A stretch of 64,000 nt of DNA from Caballeronia insecticola (GTDB lineage: Bacteria > Pseudomonadota > Gammaproteobacteria > Burkholderiales > Burkholderiaceae). Both the position numbers and the translations under genes were made by a program. Positions 33,830 to 42,773 of the stretch are shown piece by piece (the first letter of the stretch is position 1; the number at the start of each line of letters is the position of its first letter). The stretch covers positions 1 through 64,000 of the forward strand of contig NC_021294.1 in NCBI RefSeq assembly GCF_000402035.1, read 5' to 3'. The notes beneath the pieces are model-generated. The model was not told the DNA's origin and made no database searches. It saw nothing but the letters and a program-made list of their open reading frames with translations.

Positions 33830-35205
33830 CTTCCATACGCCGATGGCTGCTCGGCTGGCTCATCTTCGGTCTCGCCATTGCGTGCCTGGTCGCGGGCTTC
33901 GGCATATTCAGCGCCGCGCGGCTGGAGGCGGGCGAACTCTTCGACTATGAATTGCGCACCGTCGCGCTTTCGCTGCCGCACAACATCGGCGCCGATGCGG
34001 TCGCGCAAGGCCGCGATCCCGAACTGCACGGCATCGCGGACGACCGGCTCGTCATCGATATCTGGGACCGCTCGGGGCGCCTCATCTATCACTCGCCGCA
34101 CGAGCCCGCGCTGCCGCGCTTCGGCGAAGGCTTCAAGTCGGCGGAGCGCGAAGGCTATCGCTGGCGCGCGTTCGGCATCGCGCAGCCGGAGCGCTTCGTG
34201 CAAGTCGCGCAGCCGTACTTCATTCGCGACGATCTCGCGATCACGCTCGCATTGCGCACCATCTGGCCGCTCGCGTTGCTGATTCCGGCGATCGTCATGA
34301 TCGTGTTGCTTGTCGTGGCGCGCGGGCTTTCGCCGGTGCGCTGGCTATCGCAGTCGCTTGCCGCGCGTTCGCCGGAGTCGCTCGATCCGATCACTTTTAC
34401 CAAGCCGATGCCGGACGAGTTGCGTCCGCTCGTCGATGCGCTGAACGATCTGCTCATGCGTCTGAACGAGGCGTCGCAGGCGCAACGCTCGTTCGTCGCG
34501 GATGCGGCGCACGAACTGCGCACGCCGCTCGCCGCGCTCAAGCTGCAGATTCAGGGCGCGGTCAGCGAAGGCTCGCTGCAAGTGGACGGCGCGACGCTCG
34601 CGAAGATCGACGGGCGGCTGAACCGCATCATCCATCTGGCGCAGCAACTGCTGAGCATGGCGCGCGAGGATGCCGCGCGCGAAGCCGCCATCGCGCCGAT
34701 GAGTCTGCGCACGCTCTGCGAACTGCGCGTGAGCGATTTCTCCTTACTTGCCGAAGCCAAGTCGATCGATCTGGGCCTCGAACTCGAAAACGCGCAAGGC
34801 GAGGCGGACGCATTCACCGTCATGGGCGACACGCACGCGCTCGCCGTGCTCGTGAACAATCTGATCGACAACGCAATTCGCCATACGCCGAAGGGCGGGC
34901 GCGTCGATGTCACGCTGCGCCGCGAAACCGCGGGCATTGCGCTGACGGTCATCGACAGCGGGCCGGGCATTGCCGAGAGCGAGATCGATCGCGTGTGCGA
35001 CCGCTTCTATCGCTGCGTGGGCGCGTCGGGGCAGGGCAGCGGACTCGGTCTCGCGATTGCGCAGCGCGTCGCCCAGCGTCATCATGCGACGCTCGACGTG
35101 ACGAATCGCAAGGACGCGAGCGGGTTGATCGTGGCGGTGCGAGGCCTGCGTGCAGCGGCGGCGCAAATGCGCACGAAGGATATCGTCAGCGGAATACATG
35201 CGTGA
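33826..35205 (+). CDS. Sensor histidine kinase (QseC/TctE-like)
   Basis: 459 residues. An N-terminal helix (about 7-29) and a second (about 143-166) enclose a periplasmic domain of about 110 residues like the 2CSK_N sensor region of QseC/TctE kinases, ending in ERFVQVAQPYFIRDDLA. A HAMP-like linker follows, then the H-box ADAAHELRTPLAALKLQIQG and the ATPase motifs NNLIDNAIRH (N), IDSGPGIAESE (G1) and GSGLGLAIAQRVAQRH (G2). It should phosphorylate the upstream response regulator. The signal is unknown; for the PmrB and QseC relatives it is metal ions, cationic peptides or small amines. Confidence 0.92.
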   Translation: MTSIRRWLLGWLIFGLAIACLVAGFGIFSAARLEAGELFDYELRTVALSLPHNIGADAVAQGRDPELHGIADDRLVIDIWDRSGRLIYHSPHEPALPRFGEGFKSAEREGYRWRAFGIAQPERFVQVAQPYFIRDDLAITLALRTIWPLALLIPAIVMIVLLVVARGLSPVRWLSQSLAARSPESLDPITFTKPMPDELRPLVDALNDLLMRLNEASQAQRSFVADAAHELRTPLAALKLQIQGAVSEGSLQVDGATLAKIDGRLNRIIHLAQQLLSMAREDAAREAAIAPMSLRTLCELRVSDFSLLAEAKSIDLGLELENAQGEADAFTVMGDTHALAVLVNNLIDNAIRHTPKGGRVDVTLRRETAGIALTVIDSGPGIAESEIDRVCDRFYRCVGASGQGSGLGLAIAQRVAQRHHATLDVTNRKDASGLIVAVRGLRAAAAQMRTKDIVSGIHA

Positions 35206-35309
35206 TGCATGCGTGATGTTATGCGCGAATGAAAGCGCAAGAAGCGGAGCCTGCTTCCGTCAATGCGGTGCGATGCTGGTCATCCGACCTTTTCACGGAT
35301 GAATCGATC

Positions 35310-35537
35310 ATGATGAAGCTGCGTCTTCTTTTTTCATGTGCATGCCTCGCGTGGTTCGGCGCGGCGCATGCAGCGGATGCCGCCATGCCCGGTGCGGCTT
35401 CAAGCACGGCCTCCGAAGCCAAAACCCTGAAAGAGCGTCTCGGCGACAAAGCAAGCGACGAGCAACGGGTGGACAATTGCAAGGTGCCCGCGGATCGACG
35501 CGGCACGAAGGTCCGCCCCGATACGTGCGCGCACTGA
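35310..35537 (+). CDS. Small exported protein
   Basis: 75 residues. Signal peptide MMKLRLLFSCACLAWFGAAHA, then a short hydrophilic mature part of about 54 residues with DNCKVPADRRGTKVRPDTCAH, holding two cysteines that could pair. No family recognised. It lies about 105 bp after the kinase gene in the same direction and may be cotranscribed, but a separate promoter is possible. The ribosome site is weak. Confidence 0.55.
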   Translation: MMKLRLLFSCACLAWFGAAHAADAAMPGAASSTASEAKTLKERLGDKASDEQRVDNCKVPADRRGTKVRPDTCAH

Positions 35538-35598
35538 CACCGTGCGTTTGTGGTAACTTCGTGGGCGAACCGTTTCGTACAAATTAAAGGAGCCCGCC

Positions 35599-36645
35599 TT
35601 GTCTTCCACTCAAGCCGCATCCGTCCTGCGCCTCGGCATTCTCGGCGGCGCGAATATCGCCAGGCAATTCACGCGCGACGTCAGGCCGAGCCAGACCGTG
35701 CGCGTCGTCGCGGTCGCGAGCCGCAGCGACGACAACGCGAAAACCTTCGCCGAAGCCAACGGTATCGAACGATGGTTCGGCAGTTATGACGCGCTGCTCG
35801 CAAGCCCGGACATCGACGCCGTCTATATTCCGCTGCCCAACAGCCTGCACGCCGAGTGGGCGATCAAGGCCGCCGAGCACGGCAAGCACATCCTGTGCGA
35901 AAAGCCGCTCGCGCTGAATCGCGACGAAGCCCTGCGCATGTTCGACGCCGCCGACCGTCACGGCGTCATGCTGCTCGAAGCGTTTCCGTATTACTTCCAG
36001 CCGCAGACCGCCGCGATGATGACCCTGATCGGCGAAGGCGCCATCGGCAGCGTGCGCGCCATTCAGGCGAGTTTCGGCTTCACGGTGGGCAATCCCGGCG
36101 CGAACATCCGCATGAAGCCCGAACTCGGCGGCGGCGCGTTGCTCGACGCGGGCAGCTATCCGCTGAGCCTGATTCGCCTCGTGATGGGAAGCGCGCCGCA
36201 ACGCGTGGACGCCGTCGCGACATGGGCCGACAGCAACGTCGACATCAGCCTCATGGCGACGCTGATTTACGCCGACGGCCGCCGCGCGCAAGTATCGTGT
36301 TCGATGGATGCGGCCAACCACCGTTTCGCGACGATCATCGGCACGCAGGGCACCATCGACACCGAATACCTCAATCACACGAGCGACCAGACTACGGGTC
36401 ATCCCTACGGCTATTTGCCGAGCCAGTTGCGCGTGCGGCGCGGCATTCCGAATTCGGTGCCGTTCGAGACGATCGCATCCGAATCGGGCAGCGGCTTCTT
36501 CTTCGCGGCGGAAAGCTTCGCGCGCATGATCGCAACGCACGACAGCGCCGCGATCGAGTTCTATGCGCAAGTGAGCCTCGACAATGCCGCGACGCTCGCT
36601 GCGATCATCGAAAGCGCGCGCAGCGAGAAACCGGTCACGCTCTGA
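35599..36645 (+). CDS. Gfo/Idh/MocA-family oxidoreductase
   Basis: 348 residues. An N-terminal Rossmann domain (RLGILGGANIARQFTRDV), the EKPLALNRDEA motif with its conserved Lys, and a C-terminal alpha/beta domain with GGGALLDAGSYPLSLIRLVMG. Family members oxidise or reduce sugars, inositols or aldehydes with NAD(P). The start is TTG at 35599, seven bases after AAAGGAG, because no in-frame ATG gives the complete Rossmann motif. The substrate is unknown and the gene has no metabolic neighbour. Confidence 0.88.
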   Translation: MSSTQAASVLRLGILGGANIARQFTRDVRPSQTVRVVAVASRSDDNAKTFAEANGIERWFGSYDALLASPDIDAVYIPLPNSLHAEWAIKAAEHGKHILCEKPLALNRDEALRMFDAADRHGVMLLEAFPYYFQPQTAAMMTLIGEGAIGSVRAIQASFGFTVGNPGANIRMKPELGGGALLDAGSYPLSLIRLVMGSAPQRVDAVATWADSNVDISLMATLIYADGRRAQVSCSMDAANHRFATIIGTQGTIDTEYLNHTSDQTTGHPYGYLPSQLRVRRGIPNSVPFETIASESGSGFFFAAESFARMIATHDSAAIEFYAQVSLDNAATLAAIIESARSEKPVTL

Positions 36646-36694
36646 AGTCACGGCCTCCAGAATCACGAGCGAATTCGGATTGACGATCGCCGAT

Positions 36695-36714
36695 TCTCTG
36701 ACTAGAGTCAGAGA
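36695..36714. promoter_or_regulatory. Perfect 20-bp palindromic operator of MarR-GNAT (2)
   Basis: TCTCTGACTAGAGTCAGAGA is fully self-complementary and ends one base before the regulator's ATG. Binding there would block both promoter and translation start region. It differs from the operators of the other MarR-GNAT gene. Confidence 0.8.
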
Positions 36715-36715
36715 T

Positions 36716-37600
36716 ATGAACCCGTCCGATATCAGCCAGATTCGCAGCTTCAACCGTACCGTTGCGGAGGGCATCGGTGCGCTGAGCGATCGTTTTCTCG
36801 GGCGCGGCCGTCCGATGGGCGAATCGCGGCTGCTCTGGGAAATCGGCGAGAGCGGCGCCGAGCTTCGCGTGCTGCGCGAACGTCTCGGGCTCGATTCCGG
36901 CTATCTGAGCCGCACGCTCGCGTCGCTGGAGCGGCAAGGCCTCATTGCCGTCGATGCCCGCCCCGACGATCGCCGCGTGCGTCGCGCGCAACTTACCGAC
37001 GCGGGCCGCACTGAACGCGAGGAACTCGAACGCCTGTCTGACGCGGTCGCCGGCGCGATGCTCGAACCGCTGAGCGAAACGCAGCGTCGCAGGCTGGTCG
37101 CGGCAATGTCCGAAGTTCAGCGCCTGCTGCAGCCATCGCTGACGCGTTTCATCGTTGAAGATCCCGCAAGCGACGACGCGCGCTGGTGCATCGGCCAGTA
37201 TTTCGATGAACTGGGCGCGCGCTTCGAATCGGGCTTCGATCCGTCGATCAGCTTGTCCGCTGATACTACCGAACTGACCGCACCGAACGGCGCATTGATC
37301 GTGGCGAGGCTTCATGGCGCGGCGATCGGGTGCGTCGCGCTCAAGTATCACGGCAAGGCGCCGGCCGAGTTGAAGCGGATGTGGGTGAGCGCGGCGGCGC
37401 GCGGCATGGGCATCGGCCGGCGTCTGCTCGAAGAAGCCGAAACGCATGCGCGACAAAGCGGCGCGACGGCCATTCGCCTGGAGACGAACAAGGCGCTGAA
37501 GGAAGCAATCGAGTTGTATCGGCGTTCGGGCTATGTCGAGGTCGATCGGTTCAGCGCCGAACCCTACGCCGATCACTGGTTCGAGAAAGCACTACGCTGA
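36716..37600 (+). CDS. MarR-type regulator fused to a GNAT acetyltransferase (2)
   Basis: 294 residues from ATG 36716, directly after the palindrome. The MarR part (1-145) contains LRVLRERLGLDSGYLSRTLASLERQGLIAVDARPDDRRVRRAQLTDAGRTE. The GNAT part (about 150-292) contains the acetyl-CoA loop KRMWVSAAARGMGIGRRLLEEAE and NKALKEAIELYRRSGY. It has the same domain order as the protein at 26813-27787 but is clearly divergent from it. It ends with a 9-bp overlap with the convergent LysR gene. Confidence 0.88.
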   Translation: MNPSDISQIRSFNRTVAEGIGALSDRFLGRGRPMGESRLLWEIGESGAELRVLRERLGLDSGYLSRTLASLERQGLIAVDARPDDRRVRRAQLTDAGRTEREELERLSDAVAGAMLEPLSETQRRRLVAAMSEVQRLLQPSLTRFIVEDPASDDARWCIGQYFDELGARFESGFDPSISLSADTTELTAPNGALIVARLHGAAIGCVALKYHGKAPAELKRMWVSAAARGMGIGRRLLEEAETHARQSGATAIRLETNKALKEAIELYRRSGYVEVDRFSAEPYADHWFEKALR

Positions 37601-38518
37601 GCGGCCCCGAACCTCCGTGAGCGCGATCACGAGTTCGAGAAACGCACGCGTCTTGGCCGGCGGATGATGCCGCGACGGATAAAACGCATACAGCGGAAAG
37701 CGCTCGTCGGGCCAGTCGGGAAAGAGGTCGATCAGCTTGCCGTCGGCGAGCAGTTTCTCCGAGCCGAGTTCGAGAATCTGCGCAATGCCGTATCCCGAGA
37801 GACACGCGCTCAGCATCGTGCCGACATCGTTCAACGTGAGGCGGCCGCGCGTATCGACGGTCACGCGCTTCTTCTTGCGATGAAACTCCCACACGAAGGG
37901 CCGCCCCGTCTCCGGATCGCGGAATTCGATGCACGTATGCGCGTCGTCGTTGAGAGCTTGCGGCGTCGCGGGCTTGCCGCGTCGCTTGATATACGACGGC
38001 GCGGCGACGGTCCGAACGCGCGTATCGAGCAGCTTGCGTCCGACGAGGCTCGAATTGCGCGGCTCGCCGAAGCGGATCGCGAGATCGAAGCCGTCCGCGA
38101 TCATGTCGCCGAGCCGGTCGCTCGTAATCAGCTCAAGTTCCAGCTCGGCGTGCGCCTTGAGGAACGCATCGAGTTTCGGTCCGAGCACGAGCCGCGAGAA
38201 GATCGGATCGACGTTCACGCGCAGGCGGCCGCGCACGGCCGTCGCGCTGCCGGACGCGGTTGCAGCCGCTTCTTCCAGACCGACGAGATGCGGCATCACG
38301 TGTTCGAAGAAGCGCCGGCCGTCATCGGTGAGCGACACGCTGCGTGTCGTGCGGTCGAACAGACGAATCTTCAGACGCGCTTCGAGGCGCGAAACGGCGC
38401 GGCTCACGCCGGGATGCGACATGCCGAGACGATCGCCCGCGGCAGCGAACGTGCCCGCATCGACGATCGCCGCGAACACGCTGATGCCGTTCAAGATGCG
38501 TTCGTTGAAGCCGGCCAT
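37592..38518 (-). CDS. LysR-family regulator
   Basis: 308 residues. The N-terminal helix-turn-helix (GTFAAAGDRLGMSHPGVSRAVSRLEARLKIRLFDRTTRSVSLTDDG) is followed by a substrate-binding fold with HTCIEFRDPETGRPFVWEFHRKKK. It belongs to the large DsdA/CrgA-like group that often controls divergent oxidoreductase genes. It is divergent from the SDR gene across about 107 bp, so that gene is its likely target. Confidence 0.88.
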   Translation of the reverse strand: MAGFNERILNGISVFAAIVDAGTFAAAGDRLGMSHPGVSRAVSRLEARLKIRLFDRTTRSVSLTDDGRRFFEHVMPHLVGLEEAAATASGSATAVRGRLRVNVDPIFSRLVLGPKLDAFLKAHAELELELITSDRLGDMIADGFDLAIRFGEPRNSSLVGRKLLDTRVRTVAAPSYIKRRGKPATPQALNDDAHTCIEFRDPETGRPFVWEFHRKKKRVTVDTRGRLTLNDVGTMLSACLSGYGIAQILELGSEKLLADGKLIDLFPDWPDERFPLYAFYPSRHHPPAKTRAFLELVIALTEVRGRSA

Positions 38519-38625
38519 TCATGCCTCCGTGTTATGGATCAAATGGCTTTCATGTTATCGCGAAGGGGTGCGAAGGCGCGCAGAATGGTCATCGTTCAAT
38601 CGGCTGATACGAAAGGAGGATGGCT

Positions 38626-39399
38626 ATGGCGCGAGTTTTCATCACGGGATCGACGGACGGGCTCGGCGCGATGTCGGCGCGGCTCTTGATCGATGAAGGT
38701 CATCGGGTCGTGTTGCACGCGCGCAATGCGTCGCGCGCCGACGATGCTCATGCCGCCACGCCGAATGCGGAGGCTATCGTGACGGGCGACTTGTCGAACA
38801 TCGCAGCGATGCGCGATGTCGCGGAGCAAGCGAACCGGCTCGGGCACTTCGACGCGATCATCCACAACGTGGGCATCGGTTATCGCGAGCCGCGCCGCAT
38901 CGAAACAGCGGACGGCTTGCCGCACGTATTCGCGACCAACGTGCTCGCGCCTTACGTGCTCACCGCGTTGATCGCGAGACCGCAACGGCTCGTCTTTCTG
39001 AGTTCGGGCATGCATCACGGATCGCGCGCGAATCTCGGCGATATCGAATGGACGCAGCGCCGCTGGAACGGTGCACAGGCGTATGCGGAGAGCAAGTTCA
39101 TGGACGTGCTGCTTGCGCTGGCCGTTGCGCGTCGCTGGCCGGACGTCTTATCGAATGCGCTGGAACCGGGCTGGGTGCCGACGAAGATGGGCGGACCTTC
39201 CGCGCCCGACAATCTCGATCTCGCGCATCGCACGCAGGCATGGCTCGCCGTCAGCGACGATGACGACGCACGCGTGAGCGGACGCTACTTCTTCCACATG
39301 CGCGAACGTGCCTGCGATCCTTCGGCGCGCGATGAAGCGCTGCAAGACAAGTTGATCGCGATTTGCGAGCGCCTGTCCGGCGTGAAGCTCGAACGCTGA
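38626..39399 (+). CDS. Short-chain dehydrogenase/reductase
   Basis: 257 residues from ATG 38626, six bases after AAAGGAGG; ATG 38620 overlaps the ribosome site. The nucleotide loop reads FITGSTDGLGAMSARLL. The active-site region has Ser in VFLSSGMHH and AYAESKFMDVLLALAVARR with YxxSK in place of the usual YxxxK pattern. HNVGIGYREPR replaces NNAG. It is an atypical SDR of unknown substrate, probably controlled by the divergent LysR. Confidence 0.85.
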   Translation: MARVFITGSTDGLGAMSARLLIDEGHRVVLHARNASRADDAHAATPNAEAIVTGDLSNIAAMRDVAEQANRLGHFDAIIHNVGIGYREPRRIETADGLPHVFATNVLAPYVLTALIARPQRLVFLSSGMHHGSRANLGDIEWTQRRWNGAQAYAESKFMDVLLALAVARRWPDVLSNALEPGWVPTKMGGPSAPDNLDLAHRTQAWLAVSDDDDARVSGRYFFHMRERACDPSARDEALQDKLIAICERLSGVKLER

Positions 39400-39404
39400 A
39401 CTCC

Positions 39405-39430
39405 AAAAAAAACGGGCCCCGAAGGGCCCG
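39405..39430 (-). terminator. Rho-independent terminator after the MHS transporter
   Basis: Minus-strand stem CGGGCCC-TTCG-GGGCCCG followed by eight T residues. The plus strand lacks a T-run, so it serves the convergent transporter gene. Confidence 0.88.
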
Positions 39431-39455
39431 GCAAATCACTCCAACACGGTCGATC

Positions 39456-40862
39456 TCATGCGTGCGCCTTGGCGACTTTCTCCACGGCCATGGAGTCGGC
39501 GCGCAGGCGCTCGTACTCTTGCTCGCTCATCGGCACGGCGTCCTTCTTGCCCAGATCGTTCAGGCGGATGCGATACGTCTCACGCGCCGAGTAGGCCGCG
39601 ATCGCCGCGATGATCGTCACGCCGAAAGCAATCGCGCCGACCGTCAGCGGGATGTTGTTCGATCCCGGGGGCGCCACTGCGGCGAACAGGGCGGGCAGGA
39701 GCGCGGTGATCGTCGTGCCGATGTTCTGCGCAATCGCCATGGCTGAAACACGCGAGCGAGTCGGGAACAGTTCCGGATAGAAGCTCGGGAAGATCGCGTT
39801 ATAGCCTTGATACACGACGCCCCACATCAGCAGCGACATCAGGAACGCGAGCGGGACGCTGTGGATGCTGATCGCATAGAGATACGCGAAGGCCAGCATG
39901 CCCGAGACCAGCGAGCCGCCGATCATCATCGGGCGACGGCCGATCTTGTCCGACAGATTGCCGACGAACGGAATCACCAGCACCGCGACGATGTTGCCGA
40001 CCACCGGAATCCACAAGTACACGCTCTTGTGGAAGCCGATGCCATACGAAGCCTGCACCGCATACGCCGCACCGAAGATCGTCGCGACGACGGGAATCAC
40101 GTTCATCAACGCCATGCAGACAACGCGGATCATGTCGGGCGTGCTGTTGGCGAACGCTTCCTTGATCGGCGACTTGGGCAGGCTGCCGTGCGACTCTTCG
40201 GACGTGAATGCCGGCGTTTCATGCACTTCCTTCCGGATGATGTAGCCCGCGACCAGCACGAAAGCCGACAGCAGGAACGGCACACGCCAGCCCCACGAAT
40301 TGAACATGTCTTCCGGCATGAACGTGGCGAGCGGCAGGAACACGGCGGCGGCGAGAATCTGGCCAGCCTGCACGCCTTGCAGCGTGAAGCTTGCGTAATA
40401 GCCGCGACGGCCGAACGGTGCGTGTTCCAGAATCATCGAGCTTGCGCCGGAGATTTCACCGGCCACCGCAAAGCCCTGAACCAGACGCAGCACCACGAGG
40501 AGCGCGGGCGCCAGCATGCCGACGCTGTGATACGTCGGCAACAGGCCGACTGCCATCGTCGAGAAGCCCATCAGGAACATGCAGATCAGCAGCACGTTCT
40601 TGCGGCCGTGCGTGTCGCCCAGATGGCCGAGTACGAATGCGCCGATCGGACGCGCGACATAGCCGACGCCGTAGGTCGCGAGCGACGCGATGATCGCCAC
40701 TTTCGGATTGCCCGACGGGAAGAACAACTGCGGAAAAATTAGCGCCGCCGCCTGTGCGTAGATAAAGAAGTCGTAATACTCCAGCGCCGAGCCGATCCAG
40801 CCGCTCGCGGTCGCTTTCTTCGCCTGCCGACCGCTGCTCGCGTCTTCCTTGAGGCTAGCCAT
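39456..40862 (-). CDS. MFS transporter, metabolite:H+ symporter (MHS) family
   Basis: 468 residues from ATG 40862 (GGAG ribosome site); a TTG further upstream is less likely. Twelve membrane segments, with GSALEYYDFFIYAQAAALIFPQLFFP in helix 1, the loop GHLGDTHGRKNVLLICMFLMG, and RLVQGFAVAGEISGASSMILE. Members import shikimate, alpha-ketoglutarate, betaine or aromatic acids with protons. The divergent IclR regulator is of a type often tied to aromatic-acid metabolism, but the substrate cannot be named. Confidence 0.9.
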   Translation of the reverse strand: MASLKEDASSGRQAKKATASGWIGSALEYYDFFIYAQAAALIFPQLFFPSGNPKVAIIASLATYGVGYVARPIGAFVLGHLGDTHGRKNVLLICMFLMGFSTMAVGLLPTYHSVGMLAPALLVVLRLVQGFAVAGEISGASSMILEHAPFGRRGYYASFTLQGVQAGQILAAAVFLPLATFMPEDMFNSWGWRVPFLLSAFVLVAGYIIRKEVHETPAFTSEESHGSLPKSPIKEAFANSTPDMIRVVCMALMNVIPVVATIFGAAYAVQASYGIGFHKSVYLWIPVVGNIVAVLVIPFVGNLSDKIGRRPMMIGGSLVSGMLAFAYLYAISIHSVPLAFLMSLLMWGVVYQGYNAIFPSFYPELFPTRSRVSAMAIAQNIGTTITALLPALFAAVAPPGSNNIPLTVGAIAFGVTIIAAIAAYSARETYRIRLNDLGKKDAVPMSEQEYERLRADSMAVEKVAKAHA

Positions 40863-41014
40863 AGAGATGTCTCCGAACAATAAGTTTATAAGTCGAACCT
40901 GAAAACCTGATCGAGCGGCGGACGATTCGGATCCGGAAATACGCGTCGCTCTGGGAGTGATTGGAGAATAAGAGCGCCATCCCTTTCGATCAATGTTTCA
41001 TGACAAATTTTGCG

Positions 41015-41044
41015 CGATAATCGCACGCACGTGTCCGATAATCG
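41015..41044. promoter_or_regulatory. Candidate IclR operator
   Basis: CGATAATCG occurs twice (41015-41023 and 41036-41044), 21 bp apart, about two helical turns, and each copy is itself nearly palindromic. It lies in the region shared by the transporter and iclR promoters. Confidence 0.6.
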
Positions 41045-41128
41045 ATCACTTTGGGGGTTAGCACTAGCAAATGGATACGATGAGCGGCAGAAACAGCCGT
41101 CGATCCATAACTAAACAAGCACATCAGC

Positions 41129-41896
41129 ATGACTAAACCTGCACTCGACAAGCGCGACTGGATCGCCGGCCTGGAGAAGGGCCTGGCGATCCTCGAAGCC
41201 TTCGACGATCAGCACGCGCGCATGACCCCGACGCAGGCCGCCACGCGCACCGGCCTGACGCGCACGGCGGCGCGCCGCTATTTGCTGACGCTTGCGCACC
41301 TCGGCTATGTCCAGACCGACGGCAAGCTCTTCAACCTGACGCCGCGCGTGCTGCGCATGGGCTGGTCGTATTTCGAATCGGCGCGCATGCCGCGCATCGT
41401 GCAGCCTTACTTGCAGCAACTGAGCGCGATGATTCACGAGTCGGTGTATGTGAGCGTGCTCGATGACTGGGATCTCGTCATCATCGCGCGCAACGGCTCC
41501 ACGCGCGTGATGACAACCGGCTTCGTGCTCGGCGCGCGCGTGCCGGCCGCGCTGATGTCGGGCGGGATCGCGATGCTCGCCTACAAGGACGAGACCTCGG
41601 TGCGCGAATGGCTCGATGCGACCGAGTTCAAGCCCTTCACGCCGCTCACGATCACCAACAAGGAAAAGCTCTACGAGAAGATTCGCCAGGCGCGCGTGGA
41701 TGGTTACGTCGCCATCGAGCAGCAGTTGCAGATGGGCGTGCGCGGCATCGCGGTGCCGATCAAGAACCGGCATGGCGCAGTGGTGGCGGCGTTGTCGGCG
41801 AACATGCCGATCGGCAAGGAGACGGACGAGGCGGCGCTCGTCCGCGTGTTGCAGCCGTTGCAGGAAACGGCGTTGTCGATGTTGAACGTGATCTAG
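41129..41896 (+). CDS. IclR-family regulator (PcaR/PobR-like)
   Basis: 255 residues. The N-terminal winged helix (GLEKGLAILEAFDDQHARMTPTQAATRTGLTRTAARRYLLTLAHLGYV) is followed by an IclR effector domain with MGVRGIAVPIKNRHGAVVAALSANMP. PcaR, PcaU and PobR in this subgroup respond to aromatic acids and usually activate. It is divergent from the MHS transporter gene, with a repeated CGATAATCG element in between, and is presumably that gene's regulator. Confidence 0.9.
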   Translation: MTKPALDKRDWIAGLEKGLAILEAFDDQHARMTPTQAATRTGLTRTAARRYLLTLAHLGYVQTDGKLFNLTPRVLRMGWSYFESARMPRIVQPYLQQLSAMIHESVYVSVLDDWDLVIIARNGSTRVMTTGFVLGARVPAALMSGGIAMLAYKDETSVREWLDATEFKPFTPLTITNKEKLYEKIRQARVDGYVAIEQQLQMGVRGIAVPIKNRHGAVVAALSANMPIGKETDEAALVRVLQPLQETALSMLNVI

Positions 41897-41897
41897 C

Positions 41898-42431
41898 TCA
41901 TCGCGTCGACCAGAACGCGCGCTGCACGCGCAACACTTCGTCCTCCACTTGCGCGACGGGGCCGATCAGTTCGACCGGCTTCTGACAATGATCGAAGACA
42001 TAGCGCGAGGAGACGCTCATCGTCGGATTCTCGGCGTGATTGCCGGTGGCTTCGAGCAGGCGTGCTTCGGTCAGCCCATAGACAACGCGTCCGATGTTGG
42101 CCCAGTACGCCGTGCCCGCACACATGCAGCACGGCTCGACCGACGTATAAAGCGTGCAGCCCCACAAATACTCCGGCGTGAAGTTGAGCGCCGCGACGCG
42201 CGCGAGAACCGACTCGGCATGATTCACAGTGTCGACGTTGCCTTGCTCCATCAACACGGTCTCCTGATCCGGACCGACGAGAATCGCGCCGAACGGATGA
42301 TGACCGAGCAGCGTCGCTCGCTCGGCAACGGCGCTCGCGTGCCGCAGATGCCGCACGATCTGCTCTTGCGTGGGCGTGAGACCTTGCGGCGGGAGATCGT
42401 CGCGTCGGGTGCCAGGCGCTGTGATGGACAT
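41898..42431 (-). CDS. Nucleoside/guanine deaminase-like zinc enzyme
   Basis: 177 residues from ATG 42431 (AAGGAGATG). Cytidine-deaminase fold with zinc ligands in NHAESVLARVA (His and catalytic Glu) and TSVEPCCMCAGTAYWANI (two cysteines), typical of the CMP/dCMP-guanine deaminase group. Substrates may be guanine, cytosine or related bases; the sequence does not decide. It ends 1 bp from the convergent iclR stop. Two iteron-like repeats lie upstream. Confidence 0.88.
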   Translation of the reverse strand: MSITAPGTRRDDLPPQGLTPTQEQIVRHLRHASAVAERATLLGHHPFGAILVGPDQETVLMEQGNVDTVNHAESVLARVAALNFTPEYLWGCTLYTSVEPCCMCAGTAYWANIGRVVYGLTEARLLEATGNHAENPTMSVSSRYVFDHCQKPVELIGPVAQVEDEVLRVQRAFWSTR

Positions 42432-42536
42432 GGTTGCATCTCCTTGATGTCGGTGTCGATGTCGATATTCGAACGGGCAGGATAGCGCGGCAAAAAGCCG
42501 GGCGATTACGCGTCTGGAGATGGTGGGAATAACGCG

Positions 42537-42555
42537 AAGGGTGAGGGTTTTCGGG
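42537..42555 (-). repeat. Iteron-like repeat outside the origin (6)
   Basis: Minus-strand CCCGAAAACCCTCACCCTT. Both conserved ends are present. Confidence 0.65.
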
Positions 42556-42620
42556 AGCGTGGTTTCGAAAGGCGCCTGGAGGCCTTGTTTTCGGGCACTT
42601 GCGAGAGGGGCGGGCAGTGC

Positions 42621-42639
42621 AAAGGTGAGGGTTTTCGGG
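42621..42639 (-). repeat. Iteron-like repeat outside the origin (7)
   Basis: Minus-strand CCCGAAAACCCTCACCTTT differs from the origin consensus only at the variable dinucleotide. It starts 84 bp from copy 6, on the same strand. Confidence 0.7.
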
Positions 42640-42773
42640 AGCCGGCTCGGAGTCACGAATCGAGCCCTCACTTTCCCCTAATTTCCCGTCCCTACACTGC
42701 TCGTCAAGGTCGCAACACAACGAAGTCGAGCGGCCGCGACCGAACCATCGACAAAAGGGAAAGGGGAAACGAC

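Larger units (their letters stand above)
42432..42773. other. Intergenic region between divergent genes
   Basis: 342 bp without a credible gene, between the deaminase and the Spy-like gene. It holds two minus-strand iteron-like repeats (42537 and 42621) and the promoters of both flanking genes. A partial repeat (TTGTTTTCGGGC, near 42586) lies between the two full copies. Confidence 0.55.
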
